A model generated the notes under the pieces. That model saw only the letters and a program-made list of their open reading frames with translations, ran no database searches and was not told the origin of the DNA. Shown piece by piece: positions 1 to 8,993 of a DNA stretch of 64,000 nt. Source of the stretch: Thermomonospora catenispora (GTDB lineage: Bacteria > Actinomycetota > Actinomycetes > Streptosporangiales > Streptosporangiaceae); the NCBI RefSeq assembly GCF_006363815.1, contig NZ_RRYT01000007.1, forward strand, positions 119,306-183,305. Direction: 5' to 3'. The translations under genes were made by a program, and so were the position numbers. Numbering within the stretch: the stretch's first letter is position 1; each line of letters begins with the position of its first letter.

Positions 1-3000
1 GTCGTGGCGGACGGCGCGATGGGGACGATGCTCCAGGCGCAGAACCCCACCCTGGACGACTTCCAGGGCCATGAGGGCTGCAATGAGATCCTCAACGTCA
101 CCCGTCCGGACATCGTCCGGGCGGTGCACGAGGCCTACCTGGACGTCGGCGTCGACTGCATCGAGACCAACACCTTCGGCGCCAACCTGGGCAACTTCGG
201 CGAATACGGCATCGTCGAGCGGATCGAGGAGCTGTCCGAGGTCGGCGCCCGCATCGCCCGCGAGGTCGCCGACGCCTACTCCACGCCCGACCGGCCCCGC
301 TGGGTGATCGGCTCCATGGGCCCCGGCACCAAGCTGCCGACGCTCGGCCACGTCACCTACGCCGAGCTGCGCGATGCCTACGAGCGCAACGCGGCCGGAC
401 TGATCGCCGGGGGCGTCGACGCCCTGCTGGTGGAGACGTGCCAGGACCTGCTGCAGGCCAAGGCCGCCCTGAACGGCGCCCGCCGGGCCATCGAGGCCGC
501 CGGCGTCGACGTGGTGCTGATCGGCCAGGTCACCATCGAGCAGAACGGCGCCATGCTGATGGGGTCGGAGATCGGCGCCGCGCTCACCGCGTTGGAGCCG
601 CTGGGCCTGGACCTGATCGGCCTCAACTGCGCCACCGGCCCCGCGGAGATGAGCGAGCACCTGCGCTACCTGGCCCGGCACGCCCGCATCGGCCTGTCCT
701 GCATGCCCAACGCCGGGCTGCCCGAGCTGACCGCCGACGGCGCCCGCTATCCGCTGACCCCGCAGGAGCTGGCCGACGCCCACGAGATCTTCGTCCGCGA
801 CTACGGCCTGTCCCTGGTGGGCGGCTGCTGCGGCACCACCCCCGAGCATCTGCGCCTGGTCGTCGAGCGCGTCCGGGGGCGCGAGGTCGCCGCCCGCCGG
901 CCGCGTCCCGAGCCCGGCGCCTCCTCGCTGTACCAGCACGTCCCGTTCCGCCAGGACACCTCCTACCTGGCGATCGGGGAGCGCACCAACGCCAACGGCT
1001 CCAAGGCCTTCCGCGAGGCGATGCTGGCCGAGCGATGGGACGACTGCGTGCGGATCGCCCGCGACCAGGCCCGCGACGGCGCCCACATGATCGACCTGTG
1101 CGTCGACTACGTGGGCCGCGACGGCGTGTCCGACATGCGGGAGCTGGCGTTCCGGCTCGCCACCGCCTCCACCCTGCCGATCGTGCTGGACTCCACCGAG
1201 CCGGACGTGCTGCGCGCCGGGCTGGAGATGCTCGGCGGCCGGGCGCTGGTCAACTCGGTCAACTACGAGGACGGCCGGGGCCCCGGGTCCCGGTTCCACC
1301 GCACCATGACCGCCGTCCGCGAGCACGGCGCCGCGGTGGTGGTGATGTGCATCGACGAGAACGGCCAGGCCCGCACCGCCGCCGACAAGGTCCGCATCGC
1401 CTGCGAGATCATCGAGGACCTGACCGGCGAGTGGGGGATGCGGCTGGAGGACATCGTCGTCGACTGCCTGACCTTCCCCATCGCCACCGGCCAGGAGGAG
1501 ACCCGCCGCGACGCCCTGGAGACCATCGAGGCGATCGCCGAGCTCAAGCGCCGGTACCCGGACGTGCAGACCACGCTGGGCGTCTCCAACGTCTCCTTCG
1601 GCCTCAACCCGGCCGCCCGGATCGTGCTGAACTCGGTGTTCCTCAACGAGTGCGTCAACGCCGGGCTGGACTCGGCCATCGTGCACGCCTCCAAGATCCT
1701 GCCGATGGCGCGGATCCCCGACGAGCAGCGCCGGGTCGCGCTCGACCTGGTCTACGACCGGCGCCGCGAGGGCTATGACCCGCTGCAGCGGTTCATGGAG
1801 CTGTTCGAGGGCGTGGACGCCGCGTCGATGCGCGCTTCCCGCGCCGAGGAGCTGGCCGCGCTGCCGCTGTGGGAGCGCCTCAAGCGGCGCATCATCGACG
1901 GCGAGGCCGACGGCCTGGAGGCCGACCTGGACGAGGCGCTCACCCAGCGCCCCGCCCTGGAGATCATCAACGACGTGCTGCTGGACGGCATGAAGACCGT
2001 CGGCGACCTGTTCGGCTCCGGACAGATGCAGTTGCCGTTCGTGCTGCAGTCCGCCGAGGTGATGAAGACCGCGGTGGCCTACCTGGAGCCGCACATGGAG
2101 AAGGTCGAGGGCGAGACGGGCTCCAAGGGCCGGATCGTGCTGGCCACCGTCAAGGGCGATGTGCACGACATCGGCAAGAACCTGGTCGACATCATCTTGA
2201 GCAACAACGGCTATGAGGTGATCAACCTCGGCATCAAGCAGCCGATGTCGGCCATCCTCGAGGCCGCCAAGGAGCATCGCGCCGACGTCATCGGCATGTC
2301 CGGGCTGTTGGTCAAGTCCACGGTGGTCATGAAGGAGAACCTGGAGGAGCTCAACGCCCGCGGCCTGGCGCGCGAGTGGCCGGTGCTGCTCGGCGGCGCC
2401 GCGCTCACCCGCTCCTACGTCGAGCAGGACCTGGCCGAGATGTTCGAGGGCGAGGTCCGCTACGCCCGCGACGCCTTCGAGGGTCTGCGGCTGATGGACG
2501 CCTTCATGGCCGTCAAGCGCGGCGAGGAGGGCGCCCAGCTGCCGCCGCTGCGCAGGCGGCGGGTCAAGGCCGGGGCGACCCTCAAGGTCACCGAGCCGGA
2601 GGACATGCCGGCCCGTTCCGACGTGGCCGTCGACAACCCGGTGCCCGAACCGCCGTTCTGGGGCGACCGCATCGTCAAGGGCGTCCCGCTGGCCGACTAT
2701 GCGGCCTTCCTGGACGAGCGGGCCACCTTCATGGGCCAGTGGGGCCTCAAGCCCGCCCGCGGCGACGACGGCCCGAGCTATGAGGAGCTGGTGGAGACCG
2801 AGGGGCGTCCCCGGTTGCGGATGTGGCTGGACCGCATCCAGTCCGAGGGCCTGATCGAGGCCGCCGTCGTCTACGGCTACTTCCCGGCCGTCAGCGAGGG
2901 CGACGACCTGGTGATCTTGAACGAGGACGGCTCGGAGCGGGAGCGGATCACCTTCCCCCGGCAGCGCCGTGACCGGCACCTGTGCCTGGCCGACTTCTTC

Positions 3001-3432
3001 CGGCCGCGCGAGTCCGGGGAGACCGACGTGGTCGCCTTCCAGCTCGTCACCGTCGGGTCGAAGGTGTCGCAGGCCACCGCGGAGCTGTTCGCCAAGAACG
3101 CCTACCGCGACTATCTGGAGCTGCACGGCCTGTCGGTGCAGCTCACCGAGGCGCTGGCGGAGTACTGGCACGCCCGGGTGCGCGCCGAGATCGGGTTCGG
3201 CGAGGAGGACCCCGACGACCTGGAGGGCTTCTTCAGGGTCGACTACCGGGGCGCCCGCTACTCCTTCGGCTACCCGGCCTGCCCGGACCTGGAGAACCGC
3301 GCCGTGGTGATGCGGCTGCTGCGGCCGGAGCGGATCGGCGTCGCCCTCTCGGAGGAGTGCCAGCTGGTGCCCGAGCAGTCCACCGACGCCCTCATCGTGC
3401 ACCACCCCGAGGCCAAGTACTTCAACGTCTGA
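1..3432 (+). CDS. metH: Cobalamin-dependent methionine synthase, 5'-truncated by window edge
   Basis: Transfers a methyl group from 5-methyltetrahydrofolate via cobalamin to homocysteine to make methionine in the cytoplasm. About 1142 residues are visible and the reading frame is open to base 1. The family normally has a few more residues before the V-ADGAMGTML motif, so the real start lies upstream. Numbering from the GTG at base 4: homocysteine domain with zinc-ligand motifs GLNCATGP (about 206-213) and GGCCGTTP (about 272-279); pterin-binding domain opening with GERTNANGSKAF (about 322); cobalamin domain with the D-x-H-x-x-G signature, D719-H721-G724; C-terminal AdoMet reactivation domain with a GYPACPD motif. 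All four modules of a full-length MetH are present. The stop is TGA at 3430. Confidence 0.97.
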   Translation, partial: VVADGAMGTMLQAQNPTLDDFQGHEGCNEILNVTRPDIVRAVHEAYLDVGVDCIETNTFGANLGNFGEYGIVERIEELSEVGARIAREVADAYSTPDRPRWVIGSMGPGTKLPTLGHVTYAELRDAYERNAAGLIAGGVDALLVETCQDLLQAKAALNGARRAIEAAGVDVVLIGQVTIEQNGAMLMGSEIGAALTALEPLGLDLIGLNCATGPAEMSEHLRYLARHARIGLSCMPNAGLPELTADGARYPLTPQELADAHEIFVRDYGLSLVGGCCGTTPEHLRLVVERVRGREVAARRPRPEPGASSLYQHVPFRQDTSYLAIGERTNANGSKAFREAMLAERWDDCVRIARDQARDGAHMIDLCVDYVGRDGVSDMRELAFRLATASTLPIVLDSTEPDVLRAGLEMLGGRALVNSVNYEDGRGPGSRFHRTMTAVREHGAAVVVMCIDENGQARTAADKVRIACEIIEDLTGEWGMRLEDIVVDCLTFPIATGQEETRRDALETIEAIAELKRRYPDVQTTLGVSNVSFGLNPAARIVLNSVFLNECVNAGLDSAIVHASKILPMARIPDEQRRVALDLVYDRRREGYDPLQRFMELFEGVDAASMRASRAEELAALPLWERLKRRIIDGEADGLEADLDEALTQRPALEIINDVLLDGMKTVGDLFGSGQMQLPFVLQSAEVMKTAVAYLEPHMEKVEGETGSKGRIVLATVKGDVHDIGKNLVDIILSNNGYEVINLGIKQPMSAILEAAKEHRADVIGMSGLLVKSTVVMKENLEELNARGLAREWPVLLGGAALTRSYVEQDLAEMFEGEVRYARDAFEGLRLMDAFMAVKRGEEGAQLPPLRRRRVKAGATLKVTEPEDMPARSDVAVDNPVPEPPFWGDRIVKGVPLADYAAFLDERATFMGQWGLKPARGDDGPSYEELVETEGRPRLRMWLDRIQSEGLIEAAVVYGYFPAVSEGDDLVILNEDGSERERITFPRQRRDRHLCLADFFRPRESGETDVVAFQLVTVGSKVSQATAELFAKNAYRDYLELHGLSVQLTEALAEYWHARVRAEIGFGEEDPDDLEGFFRVDYRGARYSFGYPACPDLENRAVVMRLLRPERIGVALSEECQLVPEQSTDALIVHHPEAKYFNV

Positions 3433-3503
3433 TCCAGCGGCCTTCAACGTCCGAACCAGCGGCGTTCGCGCCGCCGATCCCGGGCCGGGCCCGGGGAAGG
3501 GGG

Positions 3504-4175
3504 ATGTGCGTGCCCGACACCGGGCCGCAGGCCGTCCTGTTCGACATGGACGGCCTGCTCATCGACTCTGAGCGGATGTGGTTCGAGGTCGAGACCGAGG
3601 TGATGGCCTGGCTCGGCGGTCCCTGGGGTCTCGAGCACCAGAGGAAGATGGTCGGCGGCTCGCTGGGCCGGGCCGCCGCCTACATGCTGTCCCTGACCGG
3701 GCCGGTCGCCTCGCAGCGGGAGGTCGAGCGGCGGCTGCTGGAGGGCATGGCGGAGCGGCTGAGCGAGTCGGCCCCCCTGATGCCCGGGGCCAAGGAGCTG
3801 CTCGCCGAGGTGCGCGCCGCGCAGATCCCCACCGCCCTGGTCTCCTCCAGCCACCGGGTGCTCATCGAGGCCGTGCTGGACGGCGTCGGCCGGGAGAACT
3901 TCGACGTCACGGTGGCCGGCGACGAGGTCGCGCGGCACAAGCCCGACCCCGAGCCGTATCTGACCGCCGCGGCGCGGCTGGCGGTCGATCCGCGGCGCTG
4001 CGTCGCCCTGGAGGACTCGCCGACCGGCGTGGCCGCCGCCGAGGCCGCCGGATGCGTCACGGTCGCGGTGCCGGGGGTCGTCCCCGTGCCCCCCGCGCCC
4101 GGCAGAACCGTCGTCGAATCGTTGCAGGATCTTGATCTCGCCGTGCTGCGGGACCTGGTCCGCGGGGCCCGCTGA
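3504..4175 (+). CDS. HAD-superfamily phosphatase (beta-phosphoglucomutase-like)
   Basis: A 223-residue haloacid-dehalogenase hydrolase, probably acting on a small phosphorylated metabolite; substrate unknown. Motif I FDMDG has nucleophile D14 and acid D16. Motif II is the serine run in VSSSHRV, motif III is K146 in HKPDP, and motif IV is LEDSPTG with E170 and D171. The helical cap between motifs I and II marks subfamily I. The ATG at 3504 follows a purine-rich stretch (GGGGAAGGGGG, 3493-3503). It lies 71 bp after metH on the same strand and may be cotranscribed. In mycobacteria a HAD gene also sits near metH, so this is a conserved neighbour and not an insertion. Confidence 0.9.
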   Translation: MCVPDTGPQAVLFDMDGLLIDSERMWFEVETEVMAWLGGPWGLEHQRKMVGGSLGRAAAYMLSLTGPVASQREVERRLLEGMAERLSESAPLMPGAKELLAEVRAAQIPTALVSSSHRVLIEAVLDGVGRENFDVTVAGDEVARHKPDPEPYLTAAARLAVDPRRCVALEDSPTGVAAAEAAGCVTVAVPGVVPVPPAPGRTVVESLQDLDLAVLRDLVRGAR

Positions 4176-4308
4176 GGCCCTCGGGAGGACCTCCGTCGGG
4201 AGGATTCGCGGAGAACGGGAACCCTGCGCCCGGATGAGGAGTCTTTCGTTATGTACGTGTGACGATGGTCGTGGACGCGTACGCGAGGACGAAGGCGGGG
4301 GACCCGGC

Positions 4309-4728
4309 ATGGGAGACGAGATGCTCTTCATGATCAGCCTCGGGATCACGGTGCTGGGGCTGGTCATCAGCTACGGAGTGGGCAAGCGCCGGGGCGCCGC
4401 CTCGGGGTTGCGCGGCGTCTCGCTGTCGCTGATCCCGCTGGCGGCCGCCCTGACCGGCGTCACCGAGTTCATCGCCGATCTGGTGCTCAGCCCCGCCCGG
4501 TGGGTCGGCGTGGCCCTGGCCGGGCTCGCCGTGCTGCTGTACCTGGTCTCCGGCGTCATGCTCAGCCGCCGGGGCCCCGGCGGCGCCCTGGAGGGCGGCG
4601 GGCGGACGGCGCGCGGGGAGCAGGGGGCGGGCCGCCCCCGGCGGGCCGTCGAGCGCTCTGCGGGCCCCGCCGCCGACCCCGAGATGGCCGAGATCGAGGA
4701 GATCCTGCGCCGCCGCGGCATCACCTGA
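4309..4728 (+). CDS. Small multi-spanning membrane protein of unknown function
   Basis: A 139-residue protein that I cannot assign to a family. Three hydrophobic segments are visible (about residues 5-20, 35-55 and 63-83), followed by a Gly/Arg/Pro-rich linker and a short acidic/basic C-terminus (AEIEEILRRRGI). The first helix is preceded by MGDEM and followed by GKRRG, consistent with a cytoplasmic positive loop. The start at ATG 4309 is preceded by a weak GGGGGA; the in-frame ATG at 4321 is possible. It stands alone between the HAD gene and the ABC importer operon. The charged tail ending in a helix suggests a cytoplasmic contact site, but there is no evidence for a partner. Confidence 0.7.
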   Translation: MGDEMLFMISLGITVLGLVISYGVGKRRGAASGLRGVSLSLIPLAAALTGVTEFIADLVLSPARWVGVALAGLAVLLYLVSGVMLSRRGPGGALEGGGRTARGEQGAGRPRRAVERSAGPAADPEMAEIEEILRRRGIT

Positions 4729-4836
4729 TCCGCCGGCCGGGCCGGAAGTCCTCCCGACGAGCGGCGGCCTCCACGGCTGATCGGTATCACCTCGGACTCG
4801 GAACGGTAAAGCTTCCTGCGGCGCCCTCGGTTCGAT

Positions 4837-4867
4837 TTGGCACCGGGTACCTACTCGCACGTAATAT
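4837..4867 (+). promoter_or_regulatory. Putative promoter of the oligopeptide ABC operon
   Basis: TTGGCA at 4837-4842 and TAATAT at 4862-4867 resemble -35 and -10 boxes of a principal sigma factor. The 19-bp spacer is slightly long. The start of transcription would fall near 4874, giving a leader of roughly 230 nt before the GTG at 5104. Confidence 0.5.
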
Positions 4868-4980
4868 CTGGGCGTTTTGTCCTCCCGGGTGATCCTGACC
4901 CGTCAGCGCCCCAGATGACGACGTGATCACAAGTCGGACACGGGTACTTTCGGGCATTGGTCCCGGGATGGATGCTCAGT

Positions 4981-5006
4981 GCTGGAGGGCTAGGTTTCCC
5001 TCCAGC
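4981..5006 (+). promoter_or_regulatory. Perfect 9-bp hairpin in the operon leader
   Basis: GCTGGAGGG (4981-4989) and CCCTCCAGC (4998-5006) pair perfectly around an 8-nt loop. No T-run follows, so it is not a classical terminator. It may be an operator, an attenuator element or part of a regulatory RNA upstream of the peptide importer. Confidence 0.5.
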
Positions 5007-5103
5007 GAACGCGCTGTCAGGAGCAGGAAGCCCCGGGTGCGCCCACCCGGGTCCGTGCCCTGACTGCTCGGCAGCGTTGCCGACGTGCAGGGAGGTACCG
5101 AGC

Positions 5104-6102
5104 GTGACCGCGCCGATCGAGGTGTCCGGGTCTGAGACGCAGGCTCAGCCCGAGGCCGTCCTCGAGGGGGTCGAGAAGAAGTCCATCCAGGGCCGTTCGC
5201 TCGGCCAGATCGCCTGGATGCGGCTCAAGCGCGACAGGGTCGCCATGGCCGGCGGCGTCGTGATCGTCCTGCTGATCCTGCTCGCGGTGTTCGCGCCCCT
5301 GGTGGTCCGTCTGCTGGGGCACCCGCCCAATGAGTTCCACCAGGACCTCATCGACCCCACGCTCGGCAAGCCGCTGAAGCCCTTCGGCGGCGTCAGCGCC
5401 GACTTCCTGTTCGGTCTCGAGCCGGGCAACGGCCGGGACGTGTTCAGCCGGGTCGTCTACGGCGCCCGGGTCTCGCTGCTGGTCGGCTTCCTGGCCACCC
5501 TGGTCGCGGTGGTGATCGGCACCACCCTCGGCGTCGTCGCCGGCTACTTCGGCGGCTGGGTGGACTCCCTGATCGCCCGGCTGATGGACATCTTCCTGGC
5601 CTTCCCGCTGCTGCTGTTCTCCATCGCGGTGGTCGGCGTGATCCCGCAGCGGATGTGGGGACTGAGCGGGAACGGGCTGCGGATGGCCGTGCTGGTGTTC
5701 ATCATCGGCTTCTTCAGCTGGCCCTACATCGGTCGTATCGTGCGCGGCCAGACCCTGTCGCTGCGCGAGCGCGAGTTCGTGGACGCCGCCCGCAGCCTGG
5801 GGGCGAGCAACACCTACATCATCGTCCGGGAGATCCTGCCCAACCTGGTGGCGCCGATCCTGGTCTACGCGACCCTGCTGATCCCCACCAACATCCTGTT
5901 CGAGGCGGGACTGTCCTTCCTCGGCGTCGGCATCAATCCGCCCACCCCCGCCTGGGGGAGCATGCTGTCGGACGCGATCGGCACCTACCGCATCGCCCCG
6001 CACTTCGTCCTCGCGCCCGGCCTGGCGATCTTCGTCACGGTCTTGGCCTTCAACCTGTTCGGCGACGGTCTGCGGGACGCGCTCGACCCGCGCACGCGCT
6101 GA
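5104..6102 (+). CDS. Peptide ABC transporter permease (DppC/OppC type)
   Basis: Inner-membrane channel subunit of an importer for di- or oligopeptides, possibly nickel or another DppABCDF-class substrate. It has 332 residues from GTG 5104, chosen because GGAGG (5091-5095) lies 8 nt upstream. A cytoplasmic N-terminal tail is followed by a first transmembrane helix at about residues 49-72, a periplasmic stretch, and five further helices. The EAA-loop signature needed to dock an ATPase is visible (AARSLGASNTYIIVREILPN region, about 225-245). The C-terminus ends GDGLRDALDPR, as is typical of OppC. It is the first gene of the operon; DppB-type permease usually precedes DppC, so the order C-A-B-D-F here is unusual. 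Confidence 0.93.
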   Translation: MTAPIEVSGSETQAQPEAVLEGVEKKSIQGRSLGQIAWMRLKRDRVAMAGGVVIVLLILLAVFAPLVVRLLGHPPNEFHQDLIDPTLGKPLKPFGGVSADFLFGLEPGNGRDVFSRVVYGARVSLLVGFLATLVAVVIGTTLGVVAGYFGGWVDSLIARLMDIFLAFPLLLFSIAVVGVIPQRMWGLSGNGLRMAVLVFIIGFFSWPYIGRIVRGQTLSLREREFVDAARSLGASNTYIIVREILPNLVAPILVYATLLIPTNILFEAGLSFLGVGINPPTPAWGSMLSDAIGTYRIAPHFVLAPGLAIFVTVLAFNLFGDGLRDALDPRTR

Positions 6103-6141
6103 ACGGATGCCTGGGAACACCGATCTATGAAAGGGCACTTG

Positions 6142-7887
6142 ATGAAAAGTCCCAGATTGCTGGCCCTCACAGCGGCCGGAACACTCGCCCTCAGCCTGGG
6201 GCTGACCGCCTGCGGTGGTGACGACGAAGGCGGCAACGGCGGAGGCTGGAACGCCGCGGTCAACAAGGTGCACAACCCTTCCGACAAGAAGGGCGGTGTC
6301 CTGCGGATGGCCATCAGCAGTGACATCGACAGCACCGACCCGGGCAACATGTACTACGCCTGGTCCACCAACTTCTCCCGGCTGTACTCGCGCAGCCTGC
6401 TGACCTACCCGGCCAAGCCGGGACCGGAGGGCGGCAAGCCGGCGCCGGACCTGGCCGAGTCCCTGGGCGTGCCCAGCGACAACAACAAGACCTGGACCTT
6501 CAAGCTCAAGAAGGGCCTCAAGTACGAGGACGGCTCGGAGATCAAGGCCCAGCACATCAAGTACGCGGTGGCCCGCACCTTCGACCGCGGTGTGCTGCGC
6601 AACGGCCCGTCCTACTTCTCCCAGCTGCTGGACGCCGACGGCTACAAGGGCCCCTACAAGGACAAGAACCTCGACAACTTCAAGGGCGTCGAGACCCCCG
6701 ACGACTACACCGTCGTCTTCAAGCTGAAGAAGCCGTTCCCCGAGTTCAACGAGCTGGTGAACTTCTCCGGCCAGACCGCGCCGGTCCCGCCGGAGAAGGA
6801 CACCGGCGAGCGCTACGGCCTGCGGCCGTTCTCCTCCGGCCCCTACAAGTGGGAGGGCAACTACCAGCCGGGCAAGGGCGGCACGCTGGTCCGCAACGAG
6901 TACTGGGACCCCAACACCGACCCGCACCGCAAGCAGCTGCCCGACAAGATCGAGGTGAGGGCCGGCCTGGACGCCCAGGAGCTGGACAACCAGCTGCTGT
7001 CCGGCCAGATCCACGTCGACCTGGCGGGCTCGGGCGTGCAGGACAACGCGCGTGCCCAGATCCTGCAGGACGAGAAGCTCAAGAACAACGCCGACAACCC
7101 GCCCGGCGGCTTCCACTGGTACATCCCGATCAACACCAAGGTGATCGACAACGTCGAGTGCCGCCGGGCGATCGTGTGGGCCACCAACCGTGACGCCCTG
7201 TGGCGCGCCTACGGCGGTGACGTCGGCGGTGAGCTGGCCACCTCGATCATGCCGCCGACCGTGGTGGGCCGTGAGAAGGGCACCGACCACTTCACCAAGG
7301 CCGAGAAGGGCTACACCGGTGACGTGGAGCAGGCCAAGGCCGCTCTGCAGCGCTGCGGCAAGCCCAACGGCTTCGAGACCACCATGGTCTACCGCAGCGA
7401 CCGGGACAAGGAGAAGGCCGTCGCCGAGGCGATGCAGCAGTCGCTGGCCCGGGTGGGCATCAAGCTGAACCTGCAGGGCTACCCGGCCAACACCTACACC
7501 AACGACCAGTTCGGCTCCCCGTCCTTCAACAAGAAGAACAACATCGGGCTGGGCACCTACGGCTGGCTCGCCGACTGGCCGACCGGGTACGGCTACCTGC
7601 AGGCCATCACCGACGGCGACGCCATCGTCGAGAGCGGCAACGCCAACCCGTCCGAGCTGGACGACCCGCAGATCAACAAGTGGTGGGACGAGGTCATGAC
7701 GATCGAGGACCCCGCCGAGCGGGCGAAGATCTACAACCAGATCGACGACCGCGCCCGCAGCGAGGCCGCGATCCTGCCCAACGTCTACGCCCGGTCCCTG
7801 CTGTACCGGCCGGAGACCCTGACCAACGTGTTCTTCCACCAGGGCTACGGCATGTACAACTACTCGACCCTGGGCGTGACCGAGTAA
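6142..7887 (+). CDS. Extracellular peptide-binding lipoprotein (SBP family 5)
   Basis: Substrate-binding receptor that delivers peptides to the flanking permeases; 581 residues. The lipoprotein signal is clear: basic MKSPR, hydrophobic core, then lipobox LTAC with the lipidated cysteine C24, followed by an acidic Gly/Asn-rich linker. The body shows SBP_bac_5 features, including a DLAES motif and a Y-E-D-G-S-E-I-K-A-Q-H-I-K stretch typical of the class, and a late WLADWP segment. ATG 6142 is preferred over ATG 6127 because GAAAGGG lies 6-7 nt upstream of it and it puts the signal peptide at normal length. It follows the DppC-type permease by 39 bp and is separated from the next permease gene by a strong hairpin. 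Confidence 0.93.
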   Translation: MKSPRLLALTAAGTLALSLGLTACGGDDEGGNGGGWNAAVNKVHNPSDKKGGVLRMAISSDIDSTDPGNMYYAWSTNFSRLYSRSLLTYPAKPGPEGGKPAPDLAESLGVPSDNNKTWTFKLKKGLKYEDGSEIKAQHIKYAVARTFDRGVLRNGPSYFSQLLDADGYKGPYKDKNLDNFKGVETPDDYTVVFKLKKPFPEFNELVNFSGQTAPVPPEKDTGERYGLRPFSSGPYKWEGNYQPGKGGTLVRNEYWDPNTDPHRKQLPDKIEVRAGLDAQELDNQLLSGQIHVDLAGSGVQDNARAQILQDEKLKNNADNPPGGFHWYIPINTKVIDNVECRRAIVWATNRDALWRAYGGDVGGELATSIMPPTVVGREKGTDHFTKAEKGYTGDVEQAKAALQRCGKPNGFETTMVYRSDRDKEKAVAEAMQQSLARVGIKLNLQGYPANTYTNDQFGSPSFNKKNNIGLGTYGWLADWPTGYGYLQAITDGDAIVESGNANPSELDDPQINKWWDEVMTIEDPAERAKIYNQIDDRARSEAAILPNVYARSLLYRPETLTNVFFHQGYGMYNYSTLGVTE

Positions 7888-7933
7888 CCGTTTCCACCAC
7901 CTGATTCACGCAGAAGGCAGGTGAGGGCCGCGA

Positions 7934-7968
7934 GCGGCCGGCCGGGACCGGAGGTCCCGGCCGGCCGC
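7934..7968 (+). promoter_or_regulatory. 16-bp perfect hairpin between binding-protein and permease genes
   Basis: GCGGCCGGCCGGGACC (7934-7949) pairs perfectly with 7953-7968 around the loop GGA. It lies in the 95-bp gap inside the operon. Such elements commonly protect the upstream binding-protein message or attenuate read-through, so that more receptor than channel is made. No T-run follows. Confidence 0.65.
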
Positions 7969-7982
7969 CAGGGCCGACCACT

Positions 7983-8993
7983 GTGATCGCATTCTTGATA
8001 CGCCGCATCATCGGAGCGGTGGCGCTGCTGGTGGTCATCAGCATGGTGACCTTCGCCATCTTCTTCCTGCTCCCCAGACTGGCCGGCACCACTCCCGATG
8101 ACCTGGCCTCCCGGTTCGCCGGACGCGCGCCGACCCCGCAGACCGTGCAGGCGATCAAGGAGCGGTTCGGCTTCGACGACCCGGTCCCGGTGCAGTACGG
8201 CCGGTTCGTCAAGGCGATCGTGCTGGGCGACACCTACGACACCGGCACCGCCAAGATCGACTGCCCCGCGCCCTGCCTGGGCTACTCGTTCCGCACCAAC
8301 ACCAGCGTCACCGAGCAGTTGCTGGACCGGATCCCGGTCACCTTCTCCCTGGTGATCGGGGCCGCGGTGATCTGGTTGCTGGTCGGCGTCTCGGTGGGCG
8401 TGCTGTCGGCGCTGCGGCGGGGCACGGTCTTCGACCGGGCGGCGATGGTGATGGCCTTGGCCGGTGTCTCACTGCCGATCTTCTTCACCGGGTTGCTGTC
8501 CCTGACCTTCGTCGTGCACGCCTGGGGGCTGCTGCCGTCGGTGTCCTATCACTCCTTCACCGACAACCCGGTCAAGTGGGCGTCCTCGCTCATCCTGCCC
8601 TGGACGACGCTGGCGTTCCTGTACGCCGCGATGTACGCCCGGCTCACCAGGGCGGGGATGCTGGAGACGATGAACGAGGACTTCATCCGCACCGCACGGG
8701 CCAAGGGACTGCCGGAGCGCACCGTCGTCACCAAGCACGCGCTGCGCGCCACGCTGACACCGCTGCTGACCGTCTTCGGCCTGGACCTGGGACTGCTGCT
8801 GGGCGGTGCGATCCTCACCGAGCAGACGTTCTCCCTCAAGGGCCTGGGCAGGCTGGCCCTGGACGGGGTGATCGGCAGCGACCTGCCGGTCGTGCTGGGG
8901 ACGGTGATGACGGCTGCCCTGTTCATCGTGCTGGCCAATCTGATCGTGGACATTCTGTACGGCGTGATCGACCCGAGGGTGAGGCACAGCTGA
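7983..8993 (+). CDS. Peptide ABC transporter permease (DppB/OppB type)
   Basis: Second membrane channel subunit of the peptide importer, 336 residues. The first helix (about residues 9-31) follows a short [10 protein letters not shown] start, the hallmark of OppB proteins. A periplasmic loop with [18 protein letters not shown] and a Cys pair (DCPAPCLG) is followed by five more helices. The EAA loop is visible ([18 protein letters not shown], about 240-257), and the C-terminus ends IDPRVRHS. The GTG at 7983 has only weak upstream purines, consistent with low translation relative to the receptor gene. Its TGA overlaps the next ATG (TGATG), so it is translationally coupled to the ATPase. Confidence 0.93.
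   Translation: MIAFLIRRIIGAVALLVVISMVTFAIFFLLPRLAGTTPDDLASRFAGRAPTPQTVQAIKERFGFDDPVPVQYGRFVKAIVLGDTYDTGTAKIDCPAPCLGYSFRTNTSVTEQLLDRIPVTFSLVIGAAVIWLLVGVSVGVLSALRRGTVFDRAAMVMALAGVSLPIFFTGLLSLTFVVHAWGLLPSVSYHSFTDNPVKWASSLILPWTTLAFLYAAMYARLTRAGMLETMNEDFIRTARAKGLPERTVVTKHALRATLTPLLTVFGLDLGLLLGGAILTEQTFSLKGLGRLALDGVIGSDLPVVLGTVMTAALFIVLANLIVDILYGVIDPRVRHS

Larger units (their letters stand above)
4729..5103 (+). other. 375-bp non-coding leader region of the oligopeptide importer operon
   Basis: No convincing gene. It holds a probable promoter (4837-4867), then about 230 nt of leader with an imperfect arm pair (ATCTGGGCG at 4865-4873 against CGCCCCAGAT at 4907-4916), an inner CGGGT/ACCCG pair (4886-4890/4898-4902), a perfect 9-bp hairpin (4981-5006) and the ribosome binding site GGAGG at 5091-5095. 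The 4790-4870 segment is clearly richer in A+T than its surroundings. Confidence 0.6.

Noticed and set aside
71..3310. Long open frames inside metH on other frames and strands
   Set aside because: They are third-position G+C shadows; they lack start signals and domain motifs, while metH itself is unambiguous.
5017..7839. 940-codon open frame antisense to the peptide importer genes
   Set aside because: Val/Gly/Gln-rich translation without domains; it mirrors the coding strand of three recognised genes.
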